A stretch of 64,000 bases of DNA, taken from assembly GCF_016808335.1 (NCBI RefSeq), contig NC_053140.1, positions 32,666,586-32,730,585 on the forward strand, in the 5' to 3' direction. The notes below the pieces were generated by a model. That model was given only the letters and a program-made list of their open reading frames with translations. It made no database searches and was not told the DNA's origin. Numbering within the stretch: the first letter of the stretch is position 1; each line of letters begins with the position of its first letter. Positions 21,738 through 31,977 of the stretch are shown one piece after another. A program made the translations under genes and the position numbers. Source of the DNA: Panicum virgatum (taxonomy: Eukaryota; Streptophyta; Magnoliopsida; Poales; Poaceae).

Positions 21738-23437
21738 TGTTGGCGTTTCTTATGCCCTAATAGAATGTTAATTCTGCAAGTGCATAGAATCACCGCTGTA
21801 GCACTTCACCATGGAGTATTCCAGGGTATCGTATTTTTCCTCAGGGAAGCACTATGGTAAAGAGTATCATAAATCGAATGATAACCGTACTAGTTAATCG
21901 ACCGGCTAATTTAGAGGGGGGTAAGCCAGATACAAAGATAAATGGCCAGTCTATGACCGAGTGACACACGGAGACTCAATTCCTTAGAGAGGTAGTAGCT
22001 GGAAGGACAACGAGTGAGATAAGATATCTGATACACTTCTGAACTATCGAGCTAGCCTCTCTAGATCAGACTAACTATCTAACTAATCTTTGGGAAAGTA
22101 GAGCTTACTTCGGCGGCCTCAGGGAAGGACTCAGAATGGGATGAGAAGGGAGTCCAACGGCAGTCGGCACTACTACTATGAAAACACCCAAACGTGGTGG
22201 ACTACGATGGACGAACAGGGCTGTCACCACCTGCCGCCTACCACAACGGTACCGTGGGGTGGAACACACTTTCTAGCTAACACTAAGCTCAGACACCACG
22301 TCTGCACTTGGTGTTAGGATTTCTCTCAAGGCCTTCGAGAGAAATCCCCCTCAACCTAGAGCACTAACTTGAGATACTATAGTCCGGGCGAGAAAACCCG
22401 TAAGATAAATTCCCGACTATCAGAGATATAACTTAGCCTAAGCTAAAGGACACAACTTCCGCACTCAAGCTGAACACTCTGACTCAAGAAGTTAAGGAAA
22501 GCGGAAAGTAAAGCTAACTCAGAAAAGTAAAGAAGAGAACTTATATTGATAACTTCGAAAGAAAGATACAAGAGCTTTACCAGACTTCCGAGGATTCCGG
22601 AATCCCGAGCAAAGCTCGACTCGACTCTAACTCCCAAACTACTAATCCTACTCTAGAAAGTGAAGAGAGAAATGAGCTCCAAGGTGTGTGTTACAAGTGA
22701 GGGATGAGTGTTCTTATTTATAGCCCTTCCAAGGTCGGTTCTGAGCAGGTGAAGCACATGGCGTCGGTTGGAGGCGGTTGTGGCCGTTGTGCTTAGCTTC
22801 CACGCGAAGTCGGAGCCTGAGTGGCTACAAGGTGGGGCCGGCCGGCCTCTCCTAAGCCGACCGGCCTAGAAGTGTGGCCATCTGGCCACCGTCTTTGCGT
22901 GGACGTCCCTGATTACTTCCTGGAGTCGGTGGAAGTTGTGTAGCTTCAACGGCTGCACGTGCTAGGCCGGCCGGCCTAGGGGAGGCCGGCCGACCTCCAT
23001 CTGGCTCACCTCGGCCCTCCGTTGCACCGTCATTGCGAGTGGACGCTTGTGATCTCCCAGGGAGTTGGATTGATGACATGGACATGCCTTTGCACTGAGC
23101 GGTGGGTCCTTTGAACCTTGTGCAAGCCTTTCGGTCCATTCGATCGAACCGACATCCAATCCTTGGCTCAGAGACACTTGAGTACATGACACCGCCCTTG
23201 GATCGAAGACGTGGCAGTGTGTGTGGGGGTGCCAGGCTGGCTGGCCTAGGATAGGCCGGTCGGCCTGGGTTTTGGCCCAAATTCGTCCTCTTTTGTCATG
23301 TGTTCCCCTAAAATCAAAACTCATCCAAAACTTGTGAAACTTATTAGAATGAAATAAAATATAAATGGAACATACTGTAAAGCTCGATTTATTTTCGAGA
23401 AGTTGACGGTCAGAACGTGAAATTATGGCCGTCAACA
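21738..23437 (-). repeat. 5' LTR of the nested gag-PR element
   Basis: A 1,700-bp partner of 10702-12381 with the same TGTTGGCG and CGTCAACA ends. A minus-strand TATAAATA promoter box lies near 22715-22727. Its outer edge meets the PIF transposase with duplication ATCTT at 23438-23442. Confidence 0.92.
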
Positions 23438-24347
23438 ATCTTAAAATTAACTTGTGGACCTTCCCCTTCAGCAAGCCTTGCAAATATATTCGATCTTTGC
23501 AGCACATTAATATCAATGTGCGACCCTGGCATGCCAAAGAATGCATGCCATATCCATAAATCTACAGATGCAACTGCTTCCAATATAATTGTAGGCTCCT
23601 TTTTATAGCCCCTGCACATCCCGTGCCATGCAGTCGGACAGTTTTTACAGCTCCAATGCATACAATCTATGGACCCAAGCATACCAGGAAATCCTCTGCT
23701 CGCTCCAATTGCAAGTAACCTAGCTGTATCTTGTGCGTTAGGCCTCCTCATGTACTCTGGTCCAAAGACCTCAACAACATCTACTACAAACTTTCGCAAA
23801 GCTTCTAGAGCAGTGCTCTCACCAATACGAATGTACTCATCCAAAGCATCAGCCAGAACTCCATAAGCTAACATACGAAAAGCCGCAACGACCTTCTGTA
23901 GACAAGATAGTTCTAGCACACCAGCTGCATTCCTCTTCTGCACGAAATAGTCGTCATGTTCCTCAACAACCTTCATTATGCGACGAAATACAGGCCTCAT
24001 CCGAAACCTTTGTCATGATGCAATTAAAAAATTAGCAACACTATAATAGGCATACCATGATAATTAGATATAATTTATATAGAGCATGCGAACCTCTGTC
24101 TGAAAGTCTTTGCTTTGAACGTAGGATTATCTGAGAAATAGTCTTTGTTAAGAAGAGCATGGTATAAAAGTCTTTCACGATCCAGTACATCATGTCCCTC
24201 AACCGATCCAATTCGACCCGGATTATTTGCCGAATCCTCAATGATCATTTGTGTGGCACCAAAAAAAGGATCATCCTCATCATCCGAAGATGAGGGATCA
24301 ACCACTTCATTCATCACAAACTGATTGAATTCATCATCGGACTCCAT
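23438..24347 (-). pseudogene. PIF/Harbinger transposase, exons 1 and 2 (5' of the insertion)
   Basis: Exon 1 is 24347-24094 (start MESDDEFNQF, acidic N-terminus; donor AG|GTTCGC). Exon 2 is 24007-23438 (acceptor ACAAAG, phase matching). Exon 2 carries the helix-turn-helix-like RRIMKVVEEHDDYFVQ region, LGSIDCMHW with the first catalytic Asp, and PGSHIDINVLQRS with the second. The third catalytic residue is in the separated part at 10198-10701. No stop or frameshift is present. The start is chosen at 24347 because the acidic run continues from it and no earlier in-frame ATG with support is seen. The protein acts in the nucleus on the element's terminal repeats. Confidence 0.92.
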
Positions 24348-24981
24348 CTACAGGACCCTCAGCTCCTTTTTCCTGAACCCTGCTACCCCGAGGAAAAGCT
24401 ATCATCTATCTGTTCAAACAATTGAGAGCCATGGTGCCGCATAGATGGTGAGATTGTTACCTGTCACTGAGGCGGCAGGCCAAAAAGGAGGCTCCGGCGG
24501 TGGCAAAGTCCAGCCGTCCAGGACACTCCAAGGATCAGCGACACAATCAGCCCCAAGCAGCGATGGCGTGCAGCAGTCATGCAGGAGGAATCGTCCCGCA
24601 AGACTTCAAGCGGCACACGGACCACGCGATCCCGAGCGTGGACGACGGCGGCGGGCAGACCTGTCGCCGGCAGGAGGCGACAGAGGCCGGCAGCCACACC
24701 TTTACGGAATGAGTAGGTGCCGCTGTGTCGCCCCGAACGCGTGCGTGCTGGCAAGCGGCGACGCAGGACCCAATCGCGACGGCGGCGGCGGAAGAACAGC
24801 GGTGGCGGCGTGGGGACTCGATCGCGAAACGAAACGTCGGAGACACGGTCCCACAAGTTTTGAATATGAAGAGTCCAGATTATACCTAGCCTGTTGGGTG
24901 CCCCCCCCCCCCCATTGCCGCCCTTCTAATTTTTTTTGTAGCCCTTCCAACTAGTTACATTTAGCCAGTAGTATTGCTAAT
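24348..24981. other. 5' flank of the PIF transposase gene, GC-rich, with a C14 run
   Basis: This stretch should hold the transposase promoter and leader on the minus strand. A run of 14 C at 24901-24914 mirrors the C14 run at 7012-7025 at the other end of the element. The open frames on both strands (24445-24954) lack family features. Confidence 0.4.
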
Positions 24982-24996
24982 CTCTTGGACTTACTC
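24982..24996 (-). repeat. Right terminal inverted repeat of the PIF element
   Basis: Reads GAGTAAGTCCAAGAG on the minus strand, 12 of 15 bases as the left end, followed by target duplication TAA at 24997-24999. Confidence 0.85.
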
Positions 24997-25000
24997 TAAA

Positions 25001-25200
25001 ACCCCGTTTGGCTGGACTTCAATCGGCTCCAGCTCCATCTGATACATGTACTGTAGGGCACTGTTCACATAATATATGCTCCATTTCTCTTCCCCTCACA
25101 AAACCACGAGTACGGAGTACCCAGCTCTAGCTCCTTTGACGCTACAGTGGCACTACACTGGTGGAGCTGAAGCCACGTGAAGCTCTACACAGGGTCCCTA
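25001..25200. mobile_element. Possible small MITE beside the PIF right end
   Basis: The ends CCCCGTTTGGCTGGAC... and, reversed, CCCTGTGTAGAGCTTC... are degenerate inverted repeats that both lead into GGCTCCAGCTCCA / GGCTTCAGCTCCA. This resembles a hAT-like grass MITE. No clear target duplication was found. Confidence 0.3.
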
Positions 25201-26398
25201 AGTTATGGGCGCAATTAACAATCGCTTGAGTTGATGGTTCAGCGAACCATCATCTGAAAAATCTGCGCACACTAAATGGGGACGTTAGTTAGTCCAGTAA
25301 ACTAAACCGCAAACAATACTTTCGCTACAAGCATGCAGGTGGGGACAAATTGATAACATCACCCACCCACTTGCATGGAGAGTTTCTACTAAAAAATCTA
25401 TAAATCTTAAACCATGCATCCTAATTAAATTCCGATTGCACCATTATTTTTCTTATGAAAAGATCATCAAATTAATCCACACTTGTCTATGTTTGCATAA
25501 TATTTTGAATTTTTTTTAACAATAAATAATTAATTCTGGCTATCGAGAAAAAATATTTTATCAACACGAACAAAAAATTAATCATAACAAACAAATAATA
25601 ATATACAACGAAAAAATTAAATATTGCGAACATTTGATTGTATATGATAAATTATAAAAAATAAATATCACGGACAAATAAGTCAACTCGGATGAACTAT
25701 TTAATCTACAATGCCAACAAATAATTTTATGTTAGAACAAATAATATGATGTTAGAACGTATTAGTACTCACAAATAAATAATTTTACATGAAGAACAAT
25801 GTATCCACTTGGAAAATAAATTATTTTTATATGCAAATGGATCATGAACCTGAGATGAACAAGTTAGTATATAACTAAATTATTTTACACACCAACAAAT
25901 GAGTCTAGAATGCAAATAAATTGGTATGTATTAAGCATGAGCACGAGCCAATTTTAAATATGAACAAATTGATAGGAATAAAAAACTGAATGAAATAAAG
26001 ACAAAAAATATAAGTATAAAGAAAATACCAAGTATTAATGTATTAATATCACTCACACACTTAAAATATTCAAAATAAAAATAAAAAGAATAAATATAAA
26101 ATATAAAATTATAAATAAATAATATACTATAAATTTATAGTACAAAATTTATAAAAAAATAAATAATTAGAAATCAAATAAAAAGAAGAATACAACTGCA
26201 CACAACAGCCTTCAGCCAACTCCTCATATGCCTGCTTCTAACGGGCCGCACCAAGTTAAGTGCGACTGGGCTAAATAACCCACCAGTGGATGTGTGCTTC
26301 GGGCGATGGATGCGCTAAGTTACACGCATCACACTTGTCCGACTGTCTCCAATCACATTGGGCTTCAAGCAAATGCGGTCAAAACAAACAGAGACATG
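25201..26398. other. AT-rich intergenic DNA, no gene seen
   Basis: Strongly A+T-rich from about 25390 to 26190 with many AATAAAT-type runs. No coding frame or paired repeat was recognised. It lies downstream of the F-box gene's stop codon. Confidence 0.5.
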
Positions 26399-28152
26399 CT
26401 AATACGTAATAACGTTGAATTTGACATCAACATCTGGATAAAACATTCTGGAGATCTTCTCTTGTAGCTCCGGGGTGGGTGGACCGTCGCTACACCGTTC
26501 ACAGTTGATGACTACTTTTTTCAGGCTTGGTGCATGGCATCTGGCAAGCTGCTCCACGAACTGCACTTCCTCAATGGAACTTCTAATGAAAGTGATTTTG
26601 GCTTCCTCAAGAGCGTCAAGAGTAATGTCGTCAGCCTTGCGACTCTCTGGTAAGCGACAATTGCAAGACAACAGGCAAGAATACCTCTGGAATAATTAAG
26701 AAATTCAATATACAAGTATTAGAGAAGAGCACATATACAGGTGCATGAAAGGTGAAACATCCACTAGAAAAGGAAGAAGATTCCGTCCCATATTACAATC
26801 GAAAAGTTAGCATTCAACCGAGCCAATAATCGAATCACTGAAATTACAGAGAATCATTCAAAAGCTTAAAGGCATAGAAATTAAATTACCTGCATGGGGA
26901 GACTAGAATCGACCTTTACTGAAACCTTCCTGGTACTATTGCAGCTCCTCAAGAGATGCAACATGCTTGACGCCAAGTTGTGGTAATAATCCCCTAGTGA
27001 CACACGTAATCTTAATGTCTCACACATGGGAAGCTTGGTCGTTTCATTCACAAATCTCGTGTATCCCACTGTTCGCTGCCAGGATCAGAAGAATGGTAAT
27101 CCCAGGATCAGCAGGCATTAAAGAAACCAATTCTTTTTTAGGAGATAGTTCAGTGATACCAACGCACCGTTCGAACGCAGAGGTTCAGGCTCAGTTTCAG
27201 CACATCAGCTCTGTCAAATCGCTGCAGCAGAGAAGCAGCTACACACTTTGAGCCCTGGTCCAGCCGCCGGATGTCCGGCCAGCATCGGCGAAGCAGTGGC
27301 GGCGAGGGTCGCAGGCGATGTCACCGTCCCAAGTTACCTCGTCGAGCTTCGTGCAGAGACATGCGCCTCGGTGGCGTCAGACACGGCGAGCACTTCCAGG
27401 TTAGGGGCGACGACTTGTAGCCGGTGGACATTTTCGACGCGGATTTGCAGGGAACGGAGCGAGTCGGAGCGAATGGAGAGATTGGAGGCAGCAGCCAGCG
27501 TGACAAGAAGGTACAGGTTCGTCAGGCGCGGGCACTGTGTGGACACGAGCGTGCCAAGCTCGCTGGCTTCCATGGTGGCGAGGCTTACGTGCAGGTCGGT
27601 CAGCGCCACGAACACAGCGGCCGGACGGAGCCGGAGCCGGAGCTGCCACCGTTGTTCGAGCGTGAGCCTGATCCTCACCGCTTCGTCCCACACGGGAAGC
27701 TCTAGCTCCTCTTCTAGTTCCGTAGCACCAGCCTTGGGACTAACGAACAGGAACCTGGTCTGCGAGGGCACCTCGATGTCGAGCTTCCTCACGCGGCGCC
27801 GCGAGGCCAAGCGCAGCCACGTCGCCACGCGGCGCGCCCGGACGCGGAGGCCGTGGCAGTGCATGGCGACGTCGAGGCGGCGGATGGCCGGCGCGACGCA
27901 GGCGTCGAGGGCGTCGTCGACGGTGCCCAGGCGCGTGGCCCCCGGGTGGTCGTCGCAGGTGCCGAGGCGGAGGTCGGGAAGGTGGGCCCAGATGCGTTGC
28001 CAGCGGCGGGAGAGCACGCTGGTGTGCGCGGCGGCGCGGGTGGACCCGAGGCGGAGGAGGATGCGGCGCAGGAGGTCGTCGGGGAGGCTGCTGATGCAGT
28101 CGTCGTCGTCGCCCGCGCCATGCCGGCGGCGGCGGCAGTCTCCGCCGGCCAT
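26399..28152 (-). CDS. F-box/LRR/FBD-domain protein gene, three exons, two frameshifts in exon 1
   Basis: F-box proteins of this plant family are substrate adaptors of SCF ubiquitin ligases; individual targets are mostly unknown. Exon 1 is 28152-27168 (donor GTGCGT), exon 2 is 27075-26890 (acceptor CTGGCAG, donor GTAATT), and exon 3 is 26686-26399 (acceptor ATTCCAG, stop TAG). All junctions are phase 0. From MAGGDCRRRR, the F-box occupies about residues 18-60 (CISSLPDDLLRRILLRLGS ... SVLSRRWQRIW). A leucine-rich region follows, and exon 3 is an FBD-like C-terminus (ITFIRSSIEEVQFVEQL ... CHAPSLKKVVI). Two apparent 1-base deletions, near 27351 and 27275, displace the stretch KLDEVTWDGDIACDPRRHC into another frame; restoring phase gives a continuous exon to the donor. 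An in-frame ATG at 28179 is an alternative start. Confidence 0.8.
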
Positions 28153-28494
28153 ATGGCAGATGCAGCGGGATGGACTCATCGGCGAAATAGACTGCTGGTA
28201 GGGTTTTGCGTGGCGCAGCGGGAAGATCAGCAAACTCATTTTTGTTAGACAGCTGCGTTGCGATCGTACAGATTTTGCAAATCCTTGCCAAGTGGAAGAT
28301 TCCAAAACTTACATTGGCGTCCAAACGGGGCCCAAAGTGTAAAACTGCTCCTCGCACACCCCACCCCTTTTACATGTTGTAAAACGAAAATGCAAAGCAA
28401 TAAAGCAGTGAATTAGGGTGTCTCTCTCGTCGATCTTGGGGACTATTTATAAGTTGCAAATGGTGTTCAAAGCTATTCGTTTTCCGGCACAAAG
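28153..28494. promoter_or_regulatory. Upstream region of the F-box gene, ending at a CACTA insertion
   Basis: Only about 340 bases separate the F-box start codon from a CACTA element. Any promoter sequence further upstream would now lie beyond 37451. No convincing TATA box was identified. The continuation at 37452-37590 was adjacent before insertion. Confidence 0.4.
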
Positions 28495-28690
28495 CACTAC
28501 AAGAATAGTTGAGATACATGACAGACACAATTCGTCACGATCACCCCAAAAACTGTCATAAAACAACTATGCAAAATTTGAAACTGCCATGTATCTCGCG
28601 TCATAGATCCCTGAAAACATCATAGATTCACGCTATCTATGACGTTCTCCAATCGTCATAAAATCCCTCGAGCCCACTTAGTAGAACCTA
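28495..28690. repeat. Left subterminal region of CACTA A
   Basis: Multiple short motifs of the form CGTCA/TGACG occur in both orientations (for example near 28530, 28555, 28600, 28637 and 28656). They are expected binding sites for the element's second protein. Confidence 0.7.
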
Positions 28691-29420
28691 GGTCCAACCC
28701 AAGTCCGGTGGTTTGTGACGAAATCGATTGTCACAACTTTTTGCCACATATGCAAGCCCAACAACAATGGAATCCATTTACGTACCAGCTCAAATATGGC
28801 CTGCCTATAGTTTCAGGCTTTATTCCTTTGGGCCAAGTTAATTGAGGCAATAAAATCAAAACCAGCCCAAAAAAGTGGCCGGCTAAATTTGTTATATTGA
28901 TTTTTGGATCTATATAAGAACAGCCTATAATATTTAGCCCAAAATAAATGGCTCGTGATTTTTGGCCTGATCATTTCAGCCCACAAAAATAAGTACAACC
29001 CAATTACAAAGCCCAACACACAATAGACAATCACAACCATCACAGATTTGTCAGCATGACAAATTCAAATACAACATTCAGCAAATAGACATAAACATAT
29101 ATTTTGATCAAATAGCACATCAGATTTCAAATCGCACAGCAGATACAACACAAGTTCTTGTCCATAGGCAAATCACAGTTTGCACCAGGCACCTCAACCC
29201 CACCAGCCTTGGAGTAACAGCAAAATGCTTGCATTCTGTTGATACACAGCATGCATGCAGTTTGCAGTAGCAAAAGGATGACCTCAACAGGGCAACAACC
29301 GCAAAACAAATGAAGTAGCAAAAGGTAGGTTCCATCTTAGCTAACATAGCTTCACGACAAACTATATTTATAAGAGACCATGACCAGCTTACCCCGTAGA
29401 CTAATTCCGCTCCATCATAC

Positions 29421-31888
29421 TTAACACAAGTTCAAGTTTTGCATCAGTCTCTGCTTGCTTCCTTGCCATCTCTGCAAGGTCCCTAGTCCTTGCTCTGTTT
29501 CTTGTAGCTTCATGGCCAACTCATCCATCTGTTCTCGCTGAGAGTTGACCAACAATCGAAGCTGAGCATTTTCCCTTTGTGCCAATAGTTCAGCTTGCAG
29601 GTTTTGTCCACCAGATGTAGGTTGGTTGTTGTTGATCCCCACATTTTGCAAAAATGTGCTCTTCTTGGTGTTCTGAGCAAGCACGCCCACCACGACCTCT
29701 ATCACAAACCTTTTCTTGATCTTCTGTAGGTTTGGTGATCTTTGTTTCCATTTGAGTCTAGCAGTGCAGGAAAACAAATACAGTTCATTAGATATACCAA
29801 AAACTTAGCATTGCAATGAGCTTTATTTGAAAACTTTCTTACAATAGCAGACTGGACAACAGCTGTATAGCCATTCTTTTTGTTGCTATAGTGGCACTCC
29901 TTGAATAAATCCAGTGCATCAAGTTCCTGATCTTTATACTTGTCTCCCTGAAAACAATACATAGGTGCAGTTAACTCACATGTTCACAACACTTCATAGA
30001 AGAGAAAATGAAGAAACAACATGCACGCGCACTTCATCATAGAGGGCATTCAATATATGAGTAAGATGTAGTAATATTCTGCATAAATTGGAAGCAGATC
30101 TTGGCCTTATGATCATATTGATTTTTTCATTTGCTAAATTTTTTTAAAAAAAACATGTGCAACTGAAATATTGGCTGCTTCATCACACTATGTAGTTGCA
30201 CAATGACATGTAACTTACCAAATTTTCCAAGTGGACCTCATAGCTACGAGAGCCAGTTGTTTGATGGTACTTAACATTGCTTCGGTTGGTTTTGTTTGTT
30301 TCGCAAGTCCCCTACACCAAGAACAGCATACATGTCAAATAAACTTTGAAACTATCATATAGGAGGCAATATATTGACTTTCAGGCTTTCAGCATAAAAC
30401 ATACAATTTTCTGGGGACTCTTCCAGAATTCTACAAGATCATTCCACTGTGTATCAATCATAGACTTGACAGGAGAAGTTTTGGTGACCAAGTGAAGTGG
30501 GTAAGGATTAAAGTACTTTTTCTTCAGCCTATAACGTTGTTGGTGAACTGCGGACTTCATCATCTCATAGCAAGCCTTTTTAACACCAGCAGCATTGATG
30601 TCGATATCAACTTTATCTATTCAAAAGAAATAGCATTGACATGAACTTCAATATTTTTAATTAAAGAAACATTAAAGGTGCAAAGGAATTGAGTATGCAC
30701 TTACCTTAAGTCTCCCCATCAAAATTCTTAGGAGCCCAGGTTGCTTCTTGTACTCCTTCCAGTTCTTCAACACAGGAATATCATTCCTCACTGCAATATT
30801 GCATTCAGTTGTAAACTTTGCCGCAACAAGAGTTACTGCTGGCCTTTTCTTCCCTTCAGCAATGACTACTGTCAGTTTGCCACGCCGAGCCCGTGACAAC
30901 CTTTTGAGAGCTTTTCCCATATTAGACCCCCTTATGCATGGCTCCTCTTCTGGTTGTGCATGTACAGAAAATAGGAACTAGTCAGATGAAAACAACTTGG
31001 ATCCATGGTGACAATAGAAAGACAAAAACAGGAACGGGGTGCAAAAACATGCCTTCAATGTCATTATCATCAGGTTGGGCAGAACGATCTACTTCAACAG
31101 CCACCAGGTTGTGCCCATCAGGCAGGAAAGTACCATTACCTTGCTGGTCGTCAATGCCATCACTTCCATTGGCAACAGAGATGTTGCTGTTAGGCTGGTC
31201 AAAACCATCATCTAAAAATAGGTAGACAGTAAAAATGTGCTAATCATCCAGTCAAAGCAAACAAAAAATTGGTAACAAGTATGGTTGTAGAACTTGCCTT
31301 GAACAAATGGCTGGAGGTGGTCATCAAAGTTGCCAACATTTTCTTCATCTTAGCTAGCACGAGGCACAGATGGAGTTGGATTTGGCACTGGAATGTCACT
31401 TGCTGCCAAGCGGCCTTATAGTTCTAGTTGATTGCTGATCTGCAACAACTCTCTTCTTAGACCGAGGCTTCACCCCACCAGGAGCCATGTTAGCAGAACT
31501 TTTGTTACTGGTTTCCTTGCAAGTCTTCTTTGAGACCTTCAATGCTTCCTACAAATAAATGCAAGCATAGATTGATAAACAAGGTTTGCACATAATTAAA
31601 TTGCATTAGCAAATAAGTAACAATGTAACATGTCAAGCCCTCACAAGATAGAGGAATTAGCACCTTAGCTTTGTTAGCAGCACACAAATCACCTTCACAG
31701 TTATCGTCCTGGTCAGGATCATAATCAGAATCAGAGTCCTGCCCATTACTACGCTTTGGCAAATTCTTGTAAGGAGGAATGGCCGCATTTTTTCCAAGCA
31801 TGGTGGCTAGAGCAGGAAGTCCAAACTGTTGCAGCCTTGCACCATTCCGCATACATTGTTGTAGATGCAACGCTTCATATGGATTCAT
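29421..31888 (-). pseudogene. Transposase_24-like accessory protein of CACTA A, multi-exon
   Basis: This is the second CACTA gene, a TnpA-like DNA-binding helper. Exon A is 31888-31664 (MNPYEALHLQQ, acidic DSDSDYDPDQDD). Exon B starts at 31548 (EALKVSKKT ... KPRSKKRVV) and meets a stop near 31408. Later exons are about 30953-30715 (AVRNDIPVLKNWKEYKK, donor GTAAGT), about 30620-30405 (SAVHQQRYRLKKKYFNPYPL, WNDLVEFWKSPQK), 30312-30220 (SNVKYHQTTGSRSYEVHLE), 29948-29845 (ALDLFKECHYSNKK), and a last one to 29421 holding a coiled coil (REQMDELAMKLQETEQ). The order matches the plant Ptta/En/Spm Transposase_24 family. The last exon is out of frame with the one before it, and the 31660-30960 interval is poorly resolved, so the gene is probably broken. 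Confidence 0.75.
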
Positions 31889-31977
31889 TTCTAAGTGAAG
31901 TGAAAATATAATAGACAAATTACTATTTATTGAACAGGACTTCAGTTCTTAGCAAAAGTAAATTAACATCACACGAT

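Larger units (their letters stand above)
10702..23437 (-). mobile_element. Athila-like LTR retrotransposon lacking RT and integrase, nested in PIF
   Basis: Two LTRs of 1.7 kb (10702-12381 and 21738-23437) flank the element, and a perfect 5-bp duplication ATCTT lies at 10697-10701 and 23438-23442. On the minus strand the order is 5' LTR, tRNA-Asp primer-binding site, gag, protease, a GGCCGGCC-rich spacer, an Athila-ORF1-like frame, a 3' untranslated region with a trinucleotide repeat, polypurine tract, 3' LTR. Two solo LTRs are nested inside. After subtracting them and their duplications the element is about 9.95 kb. I read all of 12382-21737 for RT, RNase H and integrase signatures on both strands and found none, so it is a non-autonomous arrangement dependent on another element for replication. 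Confidence 0.9.
6762..24996. mobile_element. PIF/Harbinger DNA transposon, 5.5 kb, split by a nested LTR element
   Basis: The termini form an imperfect 15-bp inverted repeat (GAGCAAATCCAACAG at the left; GAGTAAGTCCAAGAG on the minus strand at the right, 12 of 15 matching). They are flanked by the 3-bp target duplication TAA (6759-6761 and 24997-24999), the PIF/Harbinger signature. Removing the inserted LTR element (10702-23437) and one copy of its ATCTT duplication leaves 5,494 bp. The element carries the two genes expected of an autonomous family member: a Myb/SANT-like ORF1 on the plus strand and a DDE transposase on the minus strand, arranged convergently. ORF1 has one frameshift, and the transposase is interrupted only by the nested insertion. 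Confidence 0.9.

Noticed and set aside
27334..27337. GT at 27337 as the end of F-box exon 1
   Set aside because: The GTAACT there would be a possible donor, but sequence beyond it continues as family-like coding in a shifted frame up to a better-phased donor at 27167.
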